The position numbers and the translations under genes were made by a program. This document shows positions 1 to 7,099 of a stretch of DNA of 10,535 nt, piece by piece. The stretch covers positions 1-10,535 of the forward strand of contig CAJUGO010000028.1 in the NCBI GenBank assembly GCA_910585865.1, in the 5' to 3' direction. Position 1 is the stretch's first letter; each line of letters starts with the position of its first letter. The notes under the pieces are model-generated. The model was not told where the DNA came from. It was given only the letters and a program-made list of their open reading frames with translations, and did not search any database. This DNA comes from an uncultured Ruminococcus sp. (GTDB lineage Bacteria > Bacillota > Clostridia > Oscillospirales > Acutalibacteraceae).

Positions 1-2
1 AC

Positions 3-3000
3 ACAACTGTATTCACAGACCGACAGGGCAGGAGCGAGACCCACACCTTTGACAATAGCGGAAGCACAGTATCTGTTTTGAATGCAAACGGTTATCTGGA
101 GAACGGAGGAAATAGCGGACTTTCAATTTCAGGCGGCGCAGATTCATTCACCAAGAACTACATAACCGAATCAACCGAGCAAAATGCAGTCGGAAGCGGA
201 AAATACTATTACAAAACTAATGGTGCAAGAAATAGTATTACCAGCAGTGGAGGTACTGTTTCAATAGATAACTCGGAACCGACAGAGGAGAACGGACAAG
301 TTCAGTATTTTGGTAAAACATCAATAAAAGTTAATAATCCTGAGAGCAGTACAAATTCTGCATTCTTCACCGGTGCAACACACCAGATAGACAGTACGGA
401 ATTTAACGGCAAGGATATCACATTCTCCGCATATGTAAAGACTAAAAATATTACTCAAATTTATAGCGGAGGACCTATTGGTGCTACACTGAAAATTAAG
501 TGTTACAATTCAAGCGGAGCAACCTTGAAAGATGTAAACAGCATAGGCATCAGTGGTACGCTAGACTGGCAAAGATTAAGCATAACGGTAAAAGTTCCTG
601 AAAATACGAGCAGAATAAGAATATACTGCAATCTTCGCTATGCTTCTGGCACAGCGTGGTTTGATTGCCTACAGCTTGAAGAAGGCAATTGTGCGAATGA
701 TTTTAATGCGCTACAAAACGGCAATTTTGAAAGCAATGAATATTGGCTGACAAATGAGAATAAGGCAATTACCGCTCAAAATGGTACAGTTACAATTAAC
801 GGAGAAGCAGGTGCATTTAACAATGCAAAATATGATGATACTGAAACTGATACTGAAATTGAAAACGAGGAACCTTCAACCTATTTTGAAACTGTAACTG
901 AAACAGCGCCTAATGACAGTATTAATACATATGACAATTACGGCAATTTAATTAAAACAGAACAGGGCTTTGTTACAAGAACAGTAAAAAATATTTATGA
1001 AGTAAGAACTACAGAACCATCAGATAGCACTGACAATGATAATTCAACAGATGACTCACAAACAAGTTCTGAAGAAAATACAGATGATTTTGTTGAACCA
1101 TACGACAATTCTTTTGGTAATAAGTATATTTATCAAACTGTAAATGTCGGCAGATCGGGTGTAATATTTAATATTTCAGGTGAAGCACAGGCAAAATCTG
1201 TGCCGTTATCGAATGAAAACCGAACATACGGAATTGCGCTGAATATTTATTATGAAGGCAGCTCCATACCCGAAACACATTATCAGGAATTTAATGCGGC
1301 AACATCACAAAAGCAAACTACCTGTATGACCGTCACACCTGAAAATGCAGCAACAAAAATAAGCTATGTTGCATTTGCCTTTGTCTATGGTAACAATAAA
1401 AACACAATGACAGCAAATAATGCAATGCTTAACATTTCGCCTGCATATGTGTCCGAAAGCGCAAGTGACGATTTTCAAAGCGAAGATGAAATTATTGACT
1501 ATGAAGTAATTTCTGAAAGCGTAGATACATCAAAAGATTATATGGTGACAAGCACATCATATGACGACAACGGAAATTACGCCGCGTCAGAAACAGATGA
1601 AGCCGGCAATACAGTAACATATACATATGATACAAGCGGTAATAAAACTTCTGTTACTGACGGCGAAGGTAATGTTGTCAATTATACCTATAATTTAAGT
1701 AATAATGTTACAAGTGTAAATAGTAATGGCTCTGAGAACCAATATTCATATAACGGTACAAACGATATCTCTGCAATCACTCATAACGGATTTAGTTATA
1801 ATTTTAATTATGATGTATTTAATAATCTGATTTCAACTAAAATAGGTAATACTGCCATTGTTTCAAATACATATTCAACAAACAACGGCAATCTTATCAA
1901 AACTACCTACGCCAACGGTGACTATATAGAATACACATATGATGAACATGATAATATTACAAAGCTGACCTCTGAAACAGGAATAATAGCAGAATTTATT
2001 TACAACAAAAAAGGGCTTGTCGCAAAAGCAGTTGATAATTCAAGCGCAACAACCACCTACTATTATTACGATTTCAGCGGAAACCTTACAGGTGAATACC
2101 GTCAGACAAGCGGAGGGGATTTGTCATATTTTCTCAGTTATGATTCTGAGGGCAATAAGGTTGAAAAGACTTCAATAAACGGTCAGACTAAAACCATAAC
2201 TACAGGAACAGATGAAGACGGAAAAGCATTTGTCAGCAATGACGGAGTTACCGCAAAAACTGTAACCGATGATTTTGGAAGAACAACTGAGGTAAAAACA
2301 TCACGAGGTGAGGGAAACAGTGTATTCTTTACAAATTATGAGTATGCAGGCGGTAAGTCAGAAAATTCCACCACAAATCTTGTCAGCAAGCTTACTCAAA
2401 AATACGGCTCTGACGAGCTTGTTAATTACGAATATATTTATGACAAGAATGGTAATATTACCGAAATAAAGCAAAACGGCAAGGTATCAAATAAGTATAC
2501 ATACGATAGTCTAAATCAATTGATAAAAGAATACGATTACGTAAACAGATTTTTTATAATCTACTCATATGACGGCGCTGGAAATATTCAGGCTAAGAAT
2601 GAACAGTACTTAGATCCAACTTATGATTATCCTGTGGGTAAACCTCAGGGCAACGTATATTATTACAATGATACTGAGTGGAAAGACAAGCTTACAAAAA
2701 TCAACAATGATAATATCACCTATGATGAATCAGGAAATCCGCTTTCTTACCGTGACGGAATGTCATTCATCTGGCAGAACGGCCGTCAGCTTGCATCTTT
2801 ACAAACAGAGGATAATAGTGTAACCTATAAGTATGACAGCAACGGTATGCGTACACAAAAGACCGATAACAACGGTACTACTTCTTATTACTATGACAGT
2901 AATAAGAACCTTATCGGTTTGACTAAAGGAAATGATACTCTGCTGTTCTACTATGATTCTGACGCAAATGTAACCTCATTTAAATATAACGGTACAATGT

Positions 3001-3902
3001 ACTATTATATTAAGAATTTGCAAGGCGACATTGTAAAAATCATTGATCAGGCAGGAACGGAAGTAGCAGGCTATGTATATGATGCATGGGGAACTATTCA
3101 CAGCCAAACAGGCGACCCTAATATCAGACGGCTTAATCCGTTTAGATACCGTGGCTATGTCTATGATGAAGAAACAGGATTCTACTATCTCCAATCACGC
3201 TACTATGATCCTTTTACCGGTAGATTTTTGAATGCGGATGTGCTGTTTGATACTCAATCCGGAACTCCTTTAAGCACAAATATGTTTGCTTATTGTGAGA
3301 ATAATTCTATAAATAGTATTGATAGAGATGGTCATAAGACAACCATTTCTCCGGCAAAACCTTATAAATACTATCGTAATAATGCCGTTAACTATGCTAG
3401 AAAATGGTGCTATGGTCGTAATTCTTTATATTATAGCTATTCACAAGATTGTACAAATTTTGTTTCTCAATGTTTATTTGAGGGTGGAATACCAATGACT
3501 TTTAATATTAAATCAGGGTCATGGCATTCTGTTAGATATAAAAATGGTAAATCATACTCTAAATATAGTTGGGATGTAACACCTGCGTGGAGACTTTGTA
3601 ATGACAATTATAAATATATCAAAAACTCAAAATATGCAAAAAAAGTGGTAACTATTAAAGATAACAAAAACAGTGTAAAAACTGCATCCAAAAATCTCAA
3701 AATAGGAGACCCTATATATTTTGATGACAATGCATGTGGAAAGCCATACCATGCAGCTATTATAACTAAAATTAGTAATAAAAAAATATATTATACTGCA
3801 CATTCAATTAGTAATAAAGATAAAGATTTAGAAAAATATCTTACTCATAAGTCCAAAAGTAAGAAAACCGTATATGCAATAGCTATAAAAGACAGGTTAT
3901 AA
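3..3902 (+). CDS. RHS/YD-repeat polymorphic toxin with C-terminal amidase-like tip (5' end outside window)
   Basis: Seen: the frame is open from base 3, before a TTG at 78, so the true start lies upstream and the TTG is not a start. Order of parts: YD-like stub; carbohydrate-binding-like jelly-roll region (about 140-700, then 1110-1460) interrupted by an acidic Ser/Thr/Asp/Glu linker; YD repeats (about 1540-2990) such as TYTYDTSGNKTS; the conserved RHS end (about 2990-3240) with RYRGYVYDEETG and RYYDPFTGRFLNAD; then a variable tip after FAYCENNS. The tip reads NAVNYARKW, DCTNFVSQC (candidate catalytic Cys at 3450-3452) and PYHAAIITK (candidate His at 3750-3752), then YTAHS, which fits the Amidase_6 family of putative cell-wall amidases. 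Known: RHS shells encapsulate and deliver C-terminal toxins. Inferred: a secreted toxin cutting peptidoglycan-type amide bonds outside the cytoplasm. It lacks the hydrophobic pre-toxin segment seen in cassettes 2 and 4. It is the only unit here with an intact long shell. Confidence 0.9.
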   Translation, partial: TTVFTDRQGRSETHTFDNSGSTVSVLNANGYLENGGNSGLSISGGADSFTKNYITESTEQNAVGSGKYYYKTNGARNSITSSGGTVSIDNSEPTEENGQVQYFGKTSIKVNNPESSTNSAFFTGATHQIDSTEFNGKDITFSAYVKTKNITQIYSGGPIGATLKIKCYNSSGATLKDVNSIGISGTLDWQRLSITVKVPENTSRIRIYCNLRYASGTAWFDCLQLEEGNCANDFNALQNGNFESNEYWLTNENKAITAQNGTVTINGEAGAFNNAKYDDTETDTEIENEEPSTYFETVTETAPNDSINTYDNYGNLIKTEQGFVTRTVKNIYEVRTTEPSDSTDNDNSTDDSQTSSEENTDDFVEPYDNSFGNKYIYQTVNVGRSGVIFNISGEAQAKSVPLSNENRTYGIALNIYYEGSSIPETHYQEFNAATSQKQTTCMTVTPENAATKISYVAFAFVYGNNKNTMTANNAMLNISPAYVSESASDDFQSEDEIIDYEVISESVDTSKDYMVTSTSYDDNGNYAASETDEAGNTVTYTYDTSGNKTSVTDGEGNVVNYTYNLSNNVTSVNSNGSENQYSYNGTNDISAITHNGFSYNFNYDVFNNLISTKIGNTAIVSNTYSTNNGNLIKTTYANGDYIEYTYDEHDNITKLTSETGIIAEFIYNKKGLVAKAVDNSSATTTYYYYDFSGNLTGEYRQTSGGDLSYFLSYDSEGNKVEKTSINGQTKTITTGTDEDGKAFVSNDGVTAKTVTDDFGRTTEVKTSRGEGNSVFFTNYEYAGGKSENSTTNLVSKLTQKYGSDELVNYEYIYDKNGNITEIKQNGKVSNKYTYDSLNQLIKEYDYVNRFFIIYSYDGAGNIQAKNEQYLDPTYDYPVGKPQGNVYYYNDTEWKDKLTKINNDNITYDESGNPLSYRDGMSFIWQNGRQLASLQTEDNSVTYKYDSNGMRTQKTDNNGTTSYYYDSNKNLIGLTKGNDTLLFYYDSDANVTSFKYNGTMYYYIKNLQGDIVKIIDQAGTEVAGYVYDAWGTIHSQTGDPNIRRLNPFRYRGYVYDEETGFYYLQSRYYDPFTGRFLNADVLFDTQSGTPLSTNMFAYCENNSINSIDRDGHKTTISPAKPYKYYRNNAVNYARKWCYGRNSLYYSYSQDCTNFVSQCLFEGGIPMTFNIKSGSWHSVRYKNGKSYSKYSWDVTPAWRLCNDNYKYIKNSKYAKKVVTIKDNKNSVKTASKNLKIGDPIYFDDNACGKPYHAAIITKISNKKIYYTAHSISNKDKDLEKYLTHKSKSKKTVYAIAIKDRL
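3003..3176 (+). repeat. RHS core identity block, master copy
   Basis: These 174 bases are identical at 4741-4914, 6231-6404 and 9414-9587. They encode YYIKNLQGD to YVYDEET. At 3177 identity with the orphan copies stops sharply: about 18 differences in the next 63 bases, although the protein stays nearly the same. The last block is part of the longer 2565-3176 / 8976-9587 match. Confidence 0.95.
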
Positions 3903-3907
3903 AGGAG
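3901..3907 (+). promoter_or_regulatory. Ribosome binding site of the first immunity gene
   Basis: AAAGGAG overlaps the toxin stop codon (3900-3902) and lies 7 bases before the ATG at 3915. It supports that start and suggests toxin and immunity are translated from one message. Confidence 0.7.
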
Positions 3908-3914
3908 CTTATAT

Positions 3915-4346
3915 ATGAATATTAAACGAATATTTCATACTCATAGAATTTTATCCTATATAATATCATTTTTTATAATGATATTACTTTTGTATTCTAT
4001 ATTTGCAATTTATGTTTCAATCACACTTAACAGTGTTATTAGAAAAGCTATGAATGATGAACCTTATGAAAATAGACTTACTTCTCTTATTAGCAAAGAA
4101 GATTATGAACTTTTAAACCCACGCCAACCTGAATTAGAAGAAGGATATTCTATTAAGATAGAGTTTTCAAACACCTTCCCCGTGGTTTTGCCTTTTCTTA
4201 CAGACGCTTATTATAAATACACATACATCGTAACTGATGCACAAACTAATGAAGATATTTATGGATCATTAGATTCTTCTGTTACTATCGAATTAAGCTA
4301 TACCACTTTTTCTGTTCATATATCTGATGTTATAGAAGCACCATAA
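3915..4346 (+). CDS. Candidate immunity protein to the amidase-like toxin, membrane-anchored
   Basis: A 143-residue protein that I do not recognise as a named family. It begins 12 bases after the toxin stop with a good ribosome binding site, the usual position of an immunity gene. Seen: a basic N-terminus (Lys4, Arg5, Arg11), then one strongly hydrophobic helix at about residues 13-38, then about 100 polar residues with alternating hydrophobic positions (IKIEFSNTF, YKYTYIVTD, VTIELSYTT) suggesting a small beta-rich domain. By the positive-inside rule the C-terminal domain should face outside the cytoplasm. Inferred: it shields the cell wall side, where a cell-wall amidase would attack. No signal-peptidase or lipobox motif is evident, so it is probably a signal anchor. 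Function rests on position and topology only. Confidence 0.7.
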   Translation: MNIKRIFHTHRILSYIISFFIMILLLYSIFAIYVSITLNSVIRKAMNDEPYENRLTSLISKEDYELLNPRQPELEEGYSIKIEFSNTFPVVLPFLTDAYYKYTYIVTDAQTNEDIYGSLDSSVTIELSYTTFSVHISDVIEAP

Positions 4347-4352
4347 TACAGT

Positions 4353-4370
4353 GTACGATTCTATGTATTA
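4353..4370 (+). repeat. Short direct repeat, copy 1
   Basis: The 18 bases match 4564-4581 at 16 positions (GTACG[A/G]TTCTATGT[A/C]TTA). The two copies bracket the hairpin and the RHS fossil behind the first immunity gene. Confidence 0.45.
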
Positions 4371-4386
4371 AAATCTTTGTAATGTT

Positions 4387-4420
4387 TGTGGCGGTTTTGT
4401 ATTTCAACAAAACCGTCACA
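4387..4420 (+). terminator. Probable terminator-like hairpin after first toxin/immunity pair
   Basis: A 14-pair stem (4387-4400 with 4407-4420, one G-U pair) closes a 6-base loop ATTTCA. The tail is CTAAATTTT and not a clean T run, so termination may be partial. It separates the full RHS operon from the orphan cassettes. Confidence 0.6.
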
Positions 4421-4450
4421 GCCTAAATTTTAAGTGTAAAAGAGTGCAAT

Positions 4451-4558
4451 CTGTCAACAACAAGCTGGTCGCCAAACGGATTAGTATCCGAAAAAACATA
4501 TATTTATGGTGATTCGGACTGGAAAGATAAACTGACGTCATACAACGGAACAACATAA
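4451..4558 (+). pseudogene. Diverged RHS core shard
   Basis: One frame reads EKTYIYGDSDWKDKLTSYNG, ending in TAA at 4556-4558. It corresponds to YYYNDTEWKDKLTKINND in the full gene (around 2660-2705). Shared residues include Y..D.[DE]WKDKLT, but the DNA is clearly different from the other cores in the window. The recognisable match starts near 4484; the part before it is less certain. Inferred: debris of another, older RHS lineage. It has no start, no conserved core end and no tip. Confidence 0.65.
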
Positions 4559-4563
4559 GATAG

Positions 4564-4581
4564 GTACGGTTCTATGTCTTA
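4564..4581 (+). repeat. Short direct repeat, copy 2
   Basis: Partner of 4353-4370 (16 of 18 bases equal). It lies directly after the RHS shard. Confidence 0.45.
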
Positions 4582-4591
4582 GATATATCTA

Positions 4592-4740
4592 TTATTTATT
4601 GAAATTTAGCTTAAAAAGCAATGTACTAATGCCTCCCTCGGTGCGGTAGCGTTGTTCAGTTTCAATCAACTCTGCCTTTCTTAAATCTTTAACAGCTCTG
4701 CGGACTGTGGCAGGCGACAGCTCTATGTTGCCTGCTATTG
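4592..4740 (-). pseudogene. 3' remnant of a winged-helix DNA-binding protein gene, copy 1
   Basis: Read on the minus strand this gives IAGNIELSPATVRRAVKDLR, then KAELIETEQRYRTEGG and LLFKLNFNK, with a stop at 4592-4594. The pattern 'IA..L.LS..TV.RA...L...ELI..EQR.R..GG..S.L' is typical of the C-terminal half of winged helix-turn-helix proteins carried by clostridial mobile elements. The N-terminal half is missing: homology stops at 4740, where the RHS core begins on the other strand. Inferred: a broken neighbour gene, dead as a regulator. Confidence 0.7.
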
Positions 4741-5595
4741 TATTATATTAAGAATTTGCAAGGCGACATTGTAAAAATCATTGATCAGGCAGGAACGGAA
4801 GTAGCAGGCTATGTATATGATGCATGGGGAACTATTCACAGCCAAACAGGCGACCCTAATATCAGACGGCTTAATCCGTTTAGATACCGTGGCTATGTCT
4901 ATGATGAAGAAACAAGTCTTTATTACCTACAAAGCAGATACTATGATCCTTTTTCAGGAAGATTTCTTAATGCAGATGATACGGCTTTCATTGGTGCGAC
5001 TGGTACTGTGCTTAGTTGCAACCTCTTTACATATTGTGAGAATAATCCTATAAATAAATATGATAAAAATGGTAATATTGCCGCTAATGTTATTGGTGCT
5101 GTAATTGGAGGAATAGTAGGTGCTATTGGCGGTTATTTCTTAACAAATTGGTTAGCTGACAAGTTAAGCCTAAAAGGATGGAAAAGAAATGTATTTGTTT
5201 GGGGATTGAGTGCTGTTATTGGTGCTGCTGCCGCAGTAATAGGTTATTTTATTGGTCCGTATATTGCTAAAGCATGGTCAGTTTGGAGTGCAAAGTTTTC
5301 TGGTCTAATTAAAGGAACTTTTAAAAGTATTTCTAAGATAACATCTAAATCAATGTCGCATATCAATGTTTCTAAGCATCTTTGGAATAAGGTTATGAAA
5401 AAAGTAACTAAAACTCAAATTGAAACTCTTATTTATCAAGGAATAAGAAAAGGTTCGTGGAATTTGCTATCCAATGGTTCAGTAAAAATATTATATAAAT
5501 ATAAAGGTAGAATAATTGTTATTACGGGAAAAGTTGTTAATAAAATATTTAAAATTGGTAATGCTTGGGTCTGGAATGGTAAAGGAAAGCCCTAA
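4738..5595 (+). CDS. Orphan RHS C-terminal cassette 2: truncated core plus Ntox35-like toxin
   Basis: Residues 2-112 are the RHS core end (YYIKNLQGDIVKIIDQAG to RYYDPFSGRFLNAD and FTYCENNP), base-identical to the full gene over 4741-4914. A Gly/Ala-rich hydrophobic hairpin follows at about 115-137 and 152-178, probably for entry into the target cell. The tip at about 206-285 reads HINVSKHLWNKV, YQGIRKGSW, YKYKGRIIVITG and IGNAWVW. This resembles the polymorphic toxin type 35 (Ntox35) family from memory: a His-Trp start, then a YKG..IVV strand and a final AWV. Ntox35 members are proposed nucleases. The TTG at 4738 is just the first possible codon, with no ribosome binding site; the unit begins abruptly at 4741. 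Inferred: a silent tip awaiting recombination into the full gene. Confidence 0.75.
   Translation: MYYIKNLQGDIVKIIDQAGTEVAGYVYDAWGTIHSQTGDPNIRRLNPFRYRGYVYDEETSLYYLQSRYYDPFSGRFLNADDTAFIGATGTVLSCNLFTYCENNPINKYDKNGNIAANVIGAVIGGIVGAIGGYFLTNWLADKLSLKGWKRNVFVWGLSAVIGAAAAVIGYFIGPYIAKAWSVWSAKFSGLIKGTFKSISKITSKSMSHINVSKHLWNKVMKKVTKTQIETLIYQGIRKGSWNLLSNGSVKILYKYKGRIIVITGKVVNKIFKIGNAWVWNGKGKP
4741..5046 (+). repeat. RHS core block shared with cassette 5
   Basis: These 306 bases equal 9414-9719 exactly and end at the codons for CENN, where the two toxin tips begin to differ. This places the exchange point of tips at the YCENN[S/P]I motif. Its first 174 bases are the block shared by four copies. Confidence 0.9.
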
Positions 5596-5602
5596 AATAA
5601 GC

Positions 5603-5607
5603 GGGAG
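5603..5607 (+). promoter_or_regulatory. Ribosome binding site of cassette 2 immunity gene
   Basis: GGGAG lies 6 bases before the ATG at 5614. The truncated toxin ahead of it has no such signal, which suggests the immunity gene is the translated part of this cassette. Confidence 0.6.
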
Positions 5608-5613
5608 TTTTTT

Positions 5614-6006
5614 ATGAAAGAAATTATTAAACAGTGGAAAAAAAGAAATTATAGCTTTGTTTATGTACAGTTACTAAAAAAAAATTTTGATTATACATTA
5701 GATAATTTTGAAAAGTATTTTTCTTCTATTGATGGGCAGAATAAATTTTGTTATTTGGTTTATCTAATTTCGATGGAAAATACTCCTCGTAATGCCATAC
5801 TCTTATGCGAAGTTCTTTTATATACTGATACTTTCTTTTTTAGTATTCATCCCGTGATTAAAATGTTTTTGCAACAATCTCTAAATATATATCCTTTTGA
5901 CATTTCAATTATAAATTGGATAGTGGATACATATGACAATAATCCTGACTCACCATTTTCATTTGAAGAAATAAATATTTATAAAAGCAAGTTAAAAAAT
6001 TTGTAA
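5614..6006 (+). CDS. Candidate immunity protein of cassette 2
   Basis: A 130-residue protein that I do not recognise. It starts 18 bases after the Ntox35-like toxin stop, with a clear ribosome binding site. The composition suggests a soluble, mainly helical protein with no continuous membrane segment: NYSFVYVQLLKKNFDY, FEKYFSSIDGQNKFCYLVYL and NIYPFDISIINWIVDTYDNN. It is rich in aromatic residues and has an acidic C-terminal part (DNNPDSPFSFEE). A cytoplasmic location fits a nuclease-type toxin. The role is inferred from position only. Confidence 0.7.
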   Translation: MKEIIKQWKKRNYSFVYVQLLKKNFDYTLDNFEKYFSSIDGQNKFCYLVYLISMENTPRNAILLCEVLLYTDTFFFSIHPVIKMFLQQSLNIYPFDISIINWIVDTYDNNPDSPFSFEEINIYKSKLKNL

Positions 6007-6084
6007 TAAATAATATTTAGTAAAAGGTCTATATACGTAAAATATATATTGTAAAAAAGAGAAATTTTACAAACTTTCTTCATT
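6007..6084. other. Short A+T-rich spacer with no gene
   Basis: Only a weak inverted repeat GTAAAA/TTTTAC (6051-6056 and 6065-6070) is visible between the cassette 2 immunity gene and the antisense remnant. There is no convincing terminator or promoter. Confidence 0.4.
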
Positions 6085-6230
6085 TTAGTAATGTTTTAAA
6101 TTAAAAAGCAATGAACTTTTACTACACTGTTGCCGATATCGTTGCTCGGTTTCAATCAACTCTGCCTTTCTTAAATCTTTAACAGCTCTGCGAACTGTGG
6201 CAGGTGACAACTTTATGTTGCCTGCTATTG
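6085..6230 (-). pseudogene. 3' remnant of a winged-helix DNA-binding protein gene, copy 2
   Basis: The minus strand reads IAGNIKLSPATVRRAVKDLR, then KAELIETEQRYRQQ and SKSSLLFNLKHY, with a stop at 6085-6087. It is nearly the same protein as the remnant at 4592-4740 up to EQRYR, with mostly silent base differences, and then diverges toward the C-terminus. It meets the RHS core at exactly the same base (6230/6231, equivalent to 4740/4741). The start and N-terminal half are missing, so it is not a working gene. Confidence 0.7.
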
Positions 6231-7049
6231 TATTATATTAAGAATTTGCAAGGCGACATTGTAAAAATCATTGATCAGGCAGGAACGGAAGTAGCAGGCT
6301 ATGTATATGATGCATGGGGAACTATTCACAGCCAAACAGGCGACCCTAATATCAGACGGCTTAATCCGTTTAGATACCGTGGCTATGTCTATGATGAAGA
6401 AACAAGTCTTTATTACCTCCAAAGCCGCTATTATGATCCTTTTTCAGGCAGATTCTTAAATGCGGATGTTTATTGTGATACAGGCAACTCTGTATTAAGT
6501 ACCAATATGTTTGCTTATTGTGAAAATAATAGTATAAACAAAATTGATCCTTCAGGTTATTGGGTTGTTTCAGCAGGGTTAGAGAGCGGTGCTGCTGCAA
6601 TTTTTGGACTATATTTAGCTGTTGGTGTTGGATACGATGGAACAAATATTGCAGTTACATTATCTTTAGGTTTGTTAATAATTACAAACGTTTCTGCATA
6701 TGTATCAGGATATTTTGCATACTACCCCAAAAAGAAAAGTGTTAAAGATTTAAAGGGTTGGGGAGTATCGGTTGGAGCATCATTTAGTATGGGTGTTCAC
6801 TTAAGCGGTGGAGCTGGTGCTGAAATTCAATCAAATGGACATGGATTTTCTGCTTCAATAGGAGGGGGTGCACCTATTGCACCAATTCCATATTTTCAAG
6901 TAAAGTTTGGATACACATGGGTATGGTATTGGAATATAAAAAAAACAAAAAATAATAAATCGTATACCAAATCAATTGGCTGGATTCCAAACAGTAAATT
7001 TAAATTAACAAAAAAAGTAACTATACGAATATATATGTGTATAAAATGA
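6204..7049 (+). CDS. Orphan RHS C-terminal cassette 3: truncated core plus unrecognised Gly-rich membrane-type tip
   Basis: The GTG at 6204 lies inside the antisense remnant and has no ribosome binding site; RHS-derived sequence begins at 6231. The core end is base-identical to the full gene over 6231-6404 and runs through RYYDPFSGRFLNAD to FAYCENNS. The tip begins at about residue 112. I do not recognise its family. Seen: hydrophobic stretches at about 125-147 and 149-173, a YPKKKSVKDLKG basic turn, then a Gly-rich alternating segment at about 186-225 (GWGVSVGASFSMGVHLSGG, FSASIGGGAPIAP), an aromatic stretch YTWVWYW (237-243) and a Lys-rich end. The stop TGA overlaps an ATG (7046-7049). Inferred: a membrane-acting, perhaps pore-forming toxin, because the tip is amphipathic and its partner is a membrane protein. 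Confidence 0.7.
   Translation: MTTLCCLLLYYIKNLQGDIVKIIDQAGTEVAGYVYDAWGTIHSQTGDPNIRRLNPFRYRGYVYDEETSLYYLQSRYYDPFSGRFLNADVYCDTGNSVLSTNMFAYCENNSINKIDPSGYWVVSAGLESGAAAIFGLYLAVGVGYDGTNIAVTLSLGLLIITNVSAYVSGYFAYYPKKKSVKDLKGWGVSVGASFSMGVHLSGGAGAEIQSNGHGFSASIGGGAPIAPIPYFQVKFGYTWVWYWNIKKTKNNKSYTKSIGWIPNSKFKLTKKVTIRIYMCIK
6231..6404 (+). repeat. RHS core identity block in cassette 3
   Basis: 174 bases identical to 3003-3176. The following bases resemble cassette 4 (TACCTCCAAAGCCG) more than cassettes 2 and 5. Confidence 0.9.
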
Positions 7050-7099
7050 AAAAAACCATAAGAGTATATTACAAATCGAAAAGAGTGAAAATATATTAA
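7046..7099 (+). CDS. 17-codon micro-ORF between cassette 3 toxin and immunity gene
   Basis: The ATG overlaps the toxin stop (ATGA) and the frame reads MKKTIRVYYKSKRVKIY. Its TAA directly touches the ATG of the next gene, in the same frame. There is no clear ribosome binding site. It may act as a coupling or leader peptide carrying ribosomes from toxin to immunity gene, or it may be chance in A-rich DNA. Confidence 0.25.
   Translation: MKKTIRVYYKSKRVKIY

Noticed and set aside
78..80. TTG as the start of the large RHS gene
   Set aside because: The same frame is open with RHS-like sequence (DRQGRSETHTFDNSGS) back to the window edge, and there is no ribosome binding site; the true start lies upstream.
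2623..2823. 66-codon frame inside the RHS core, repeated at 9034-9234
   Set aside because: Out-of-frame shadow of the core; it is repeated only because the core itself is duplicated.
2976..3194. Minus-strand frames over the core end (also 6225-6422 and 6370-6645)
   Set aside because: Antisense to strongly conserved RHS coding sequence, with no start signals or recognisable protein.
4811..5053. 80-codon frame in cassette 2, repeated at 9484-9726
   Set aside because: Alternative frame of an exact repeat; no ribosome binding site and no family resemblance.
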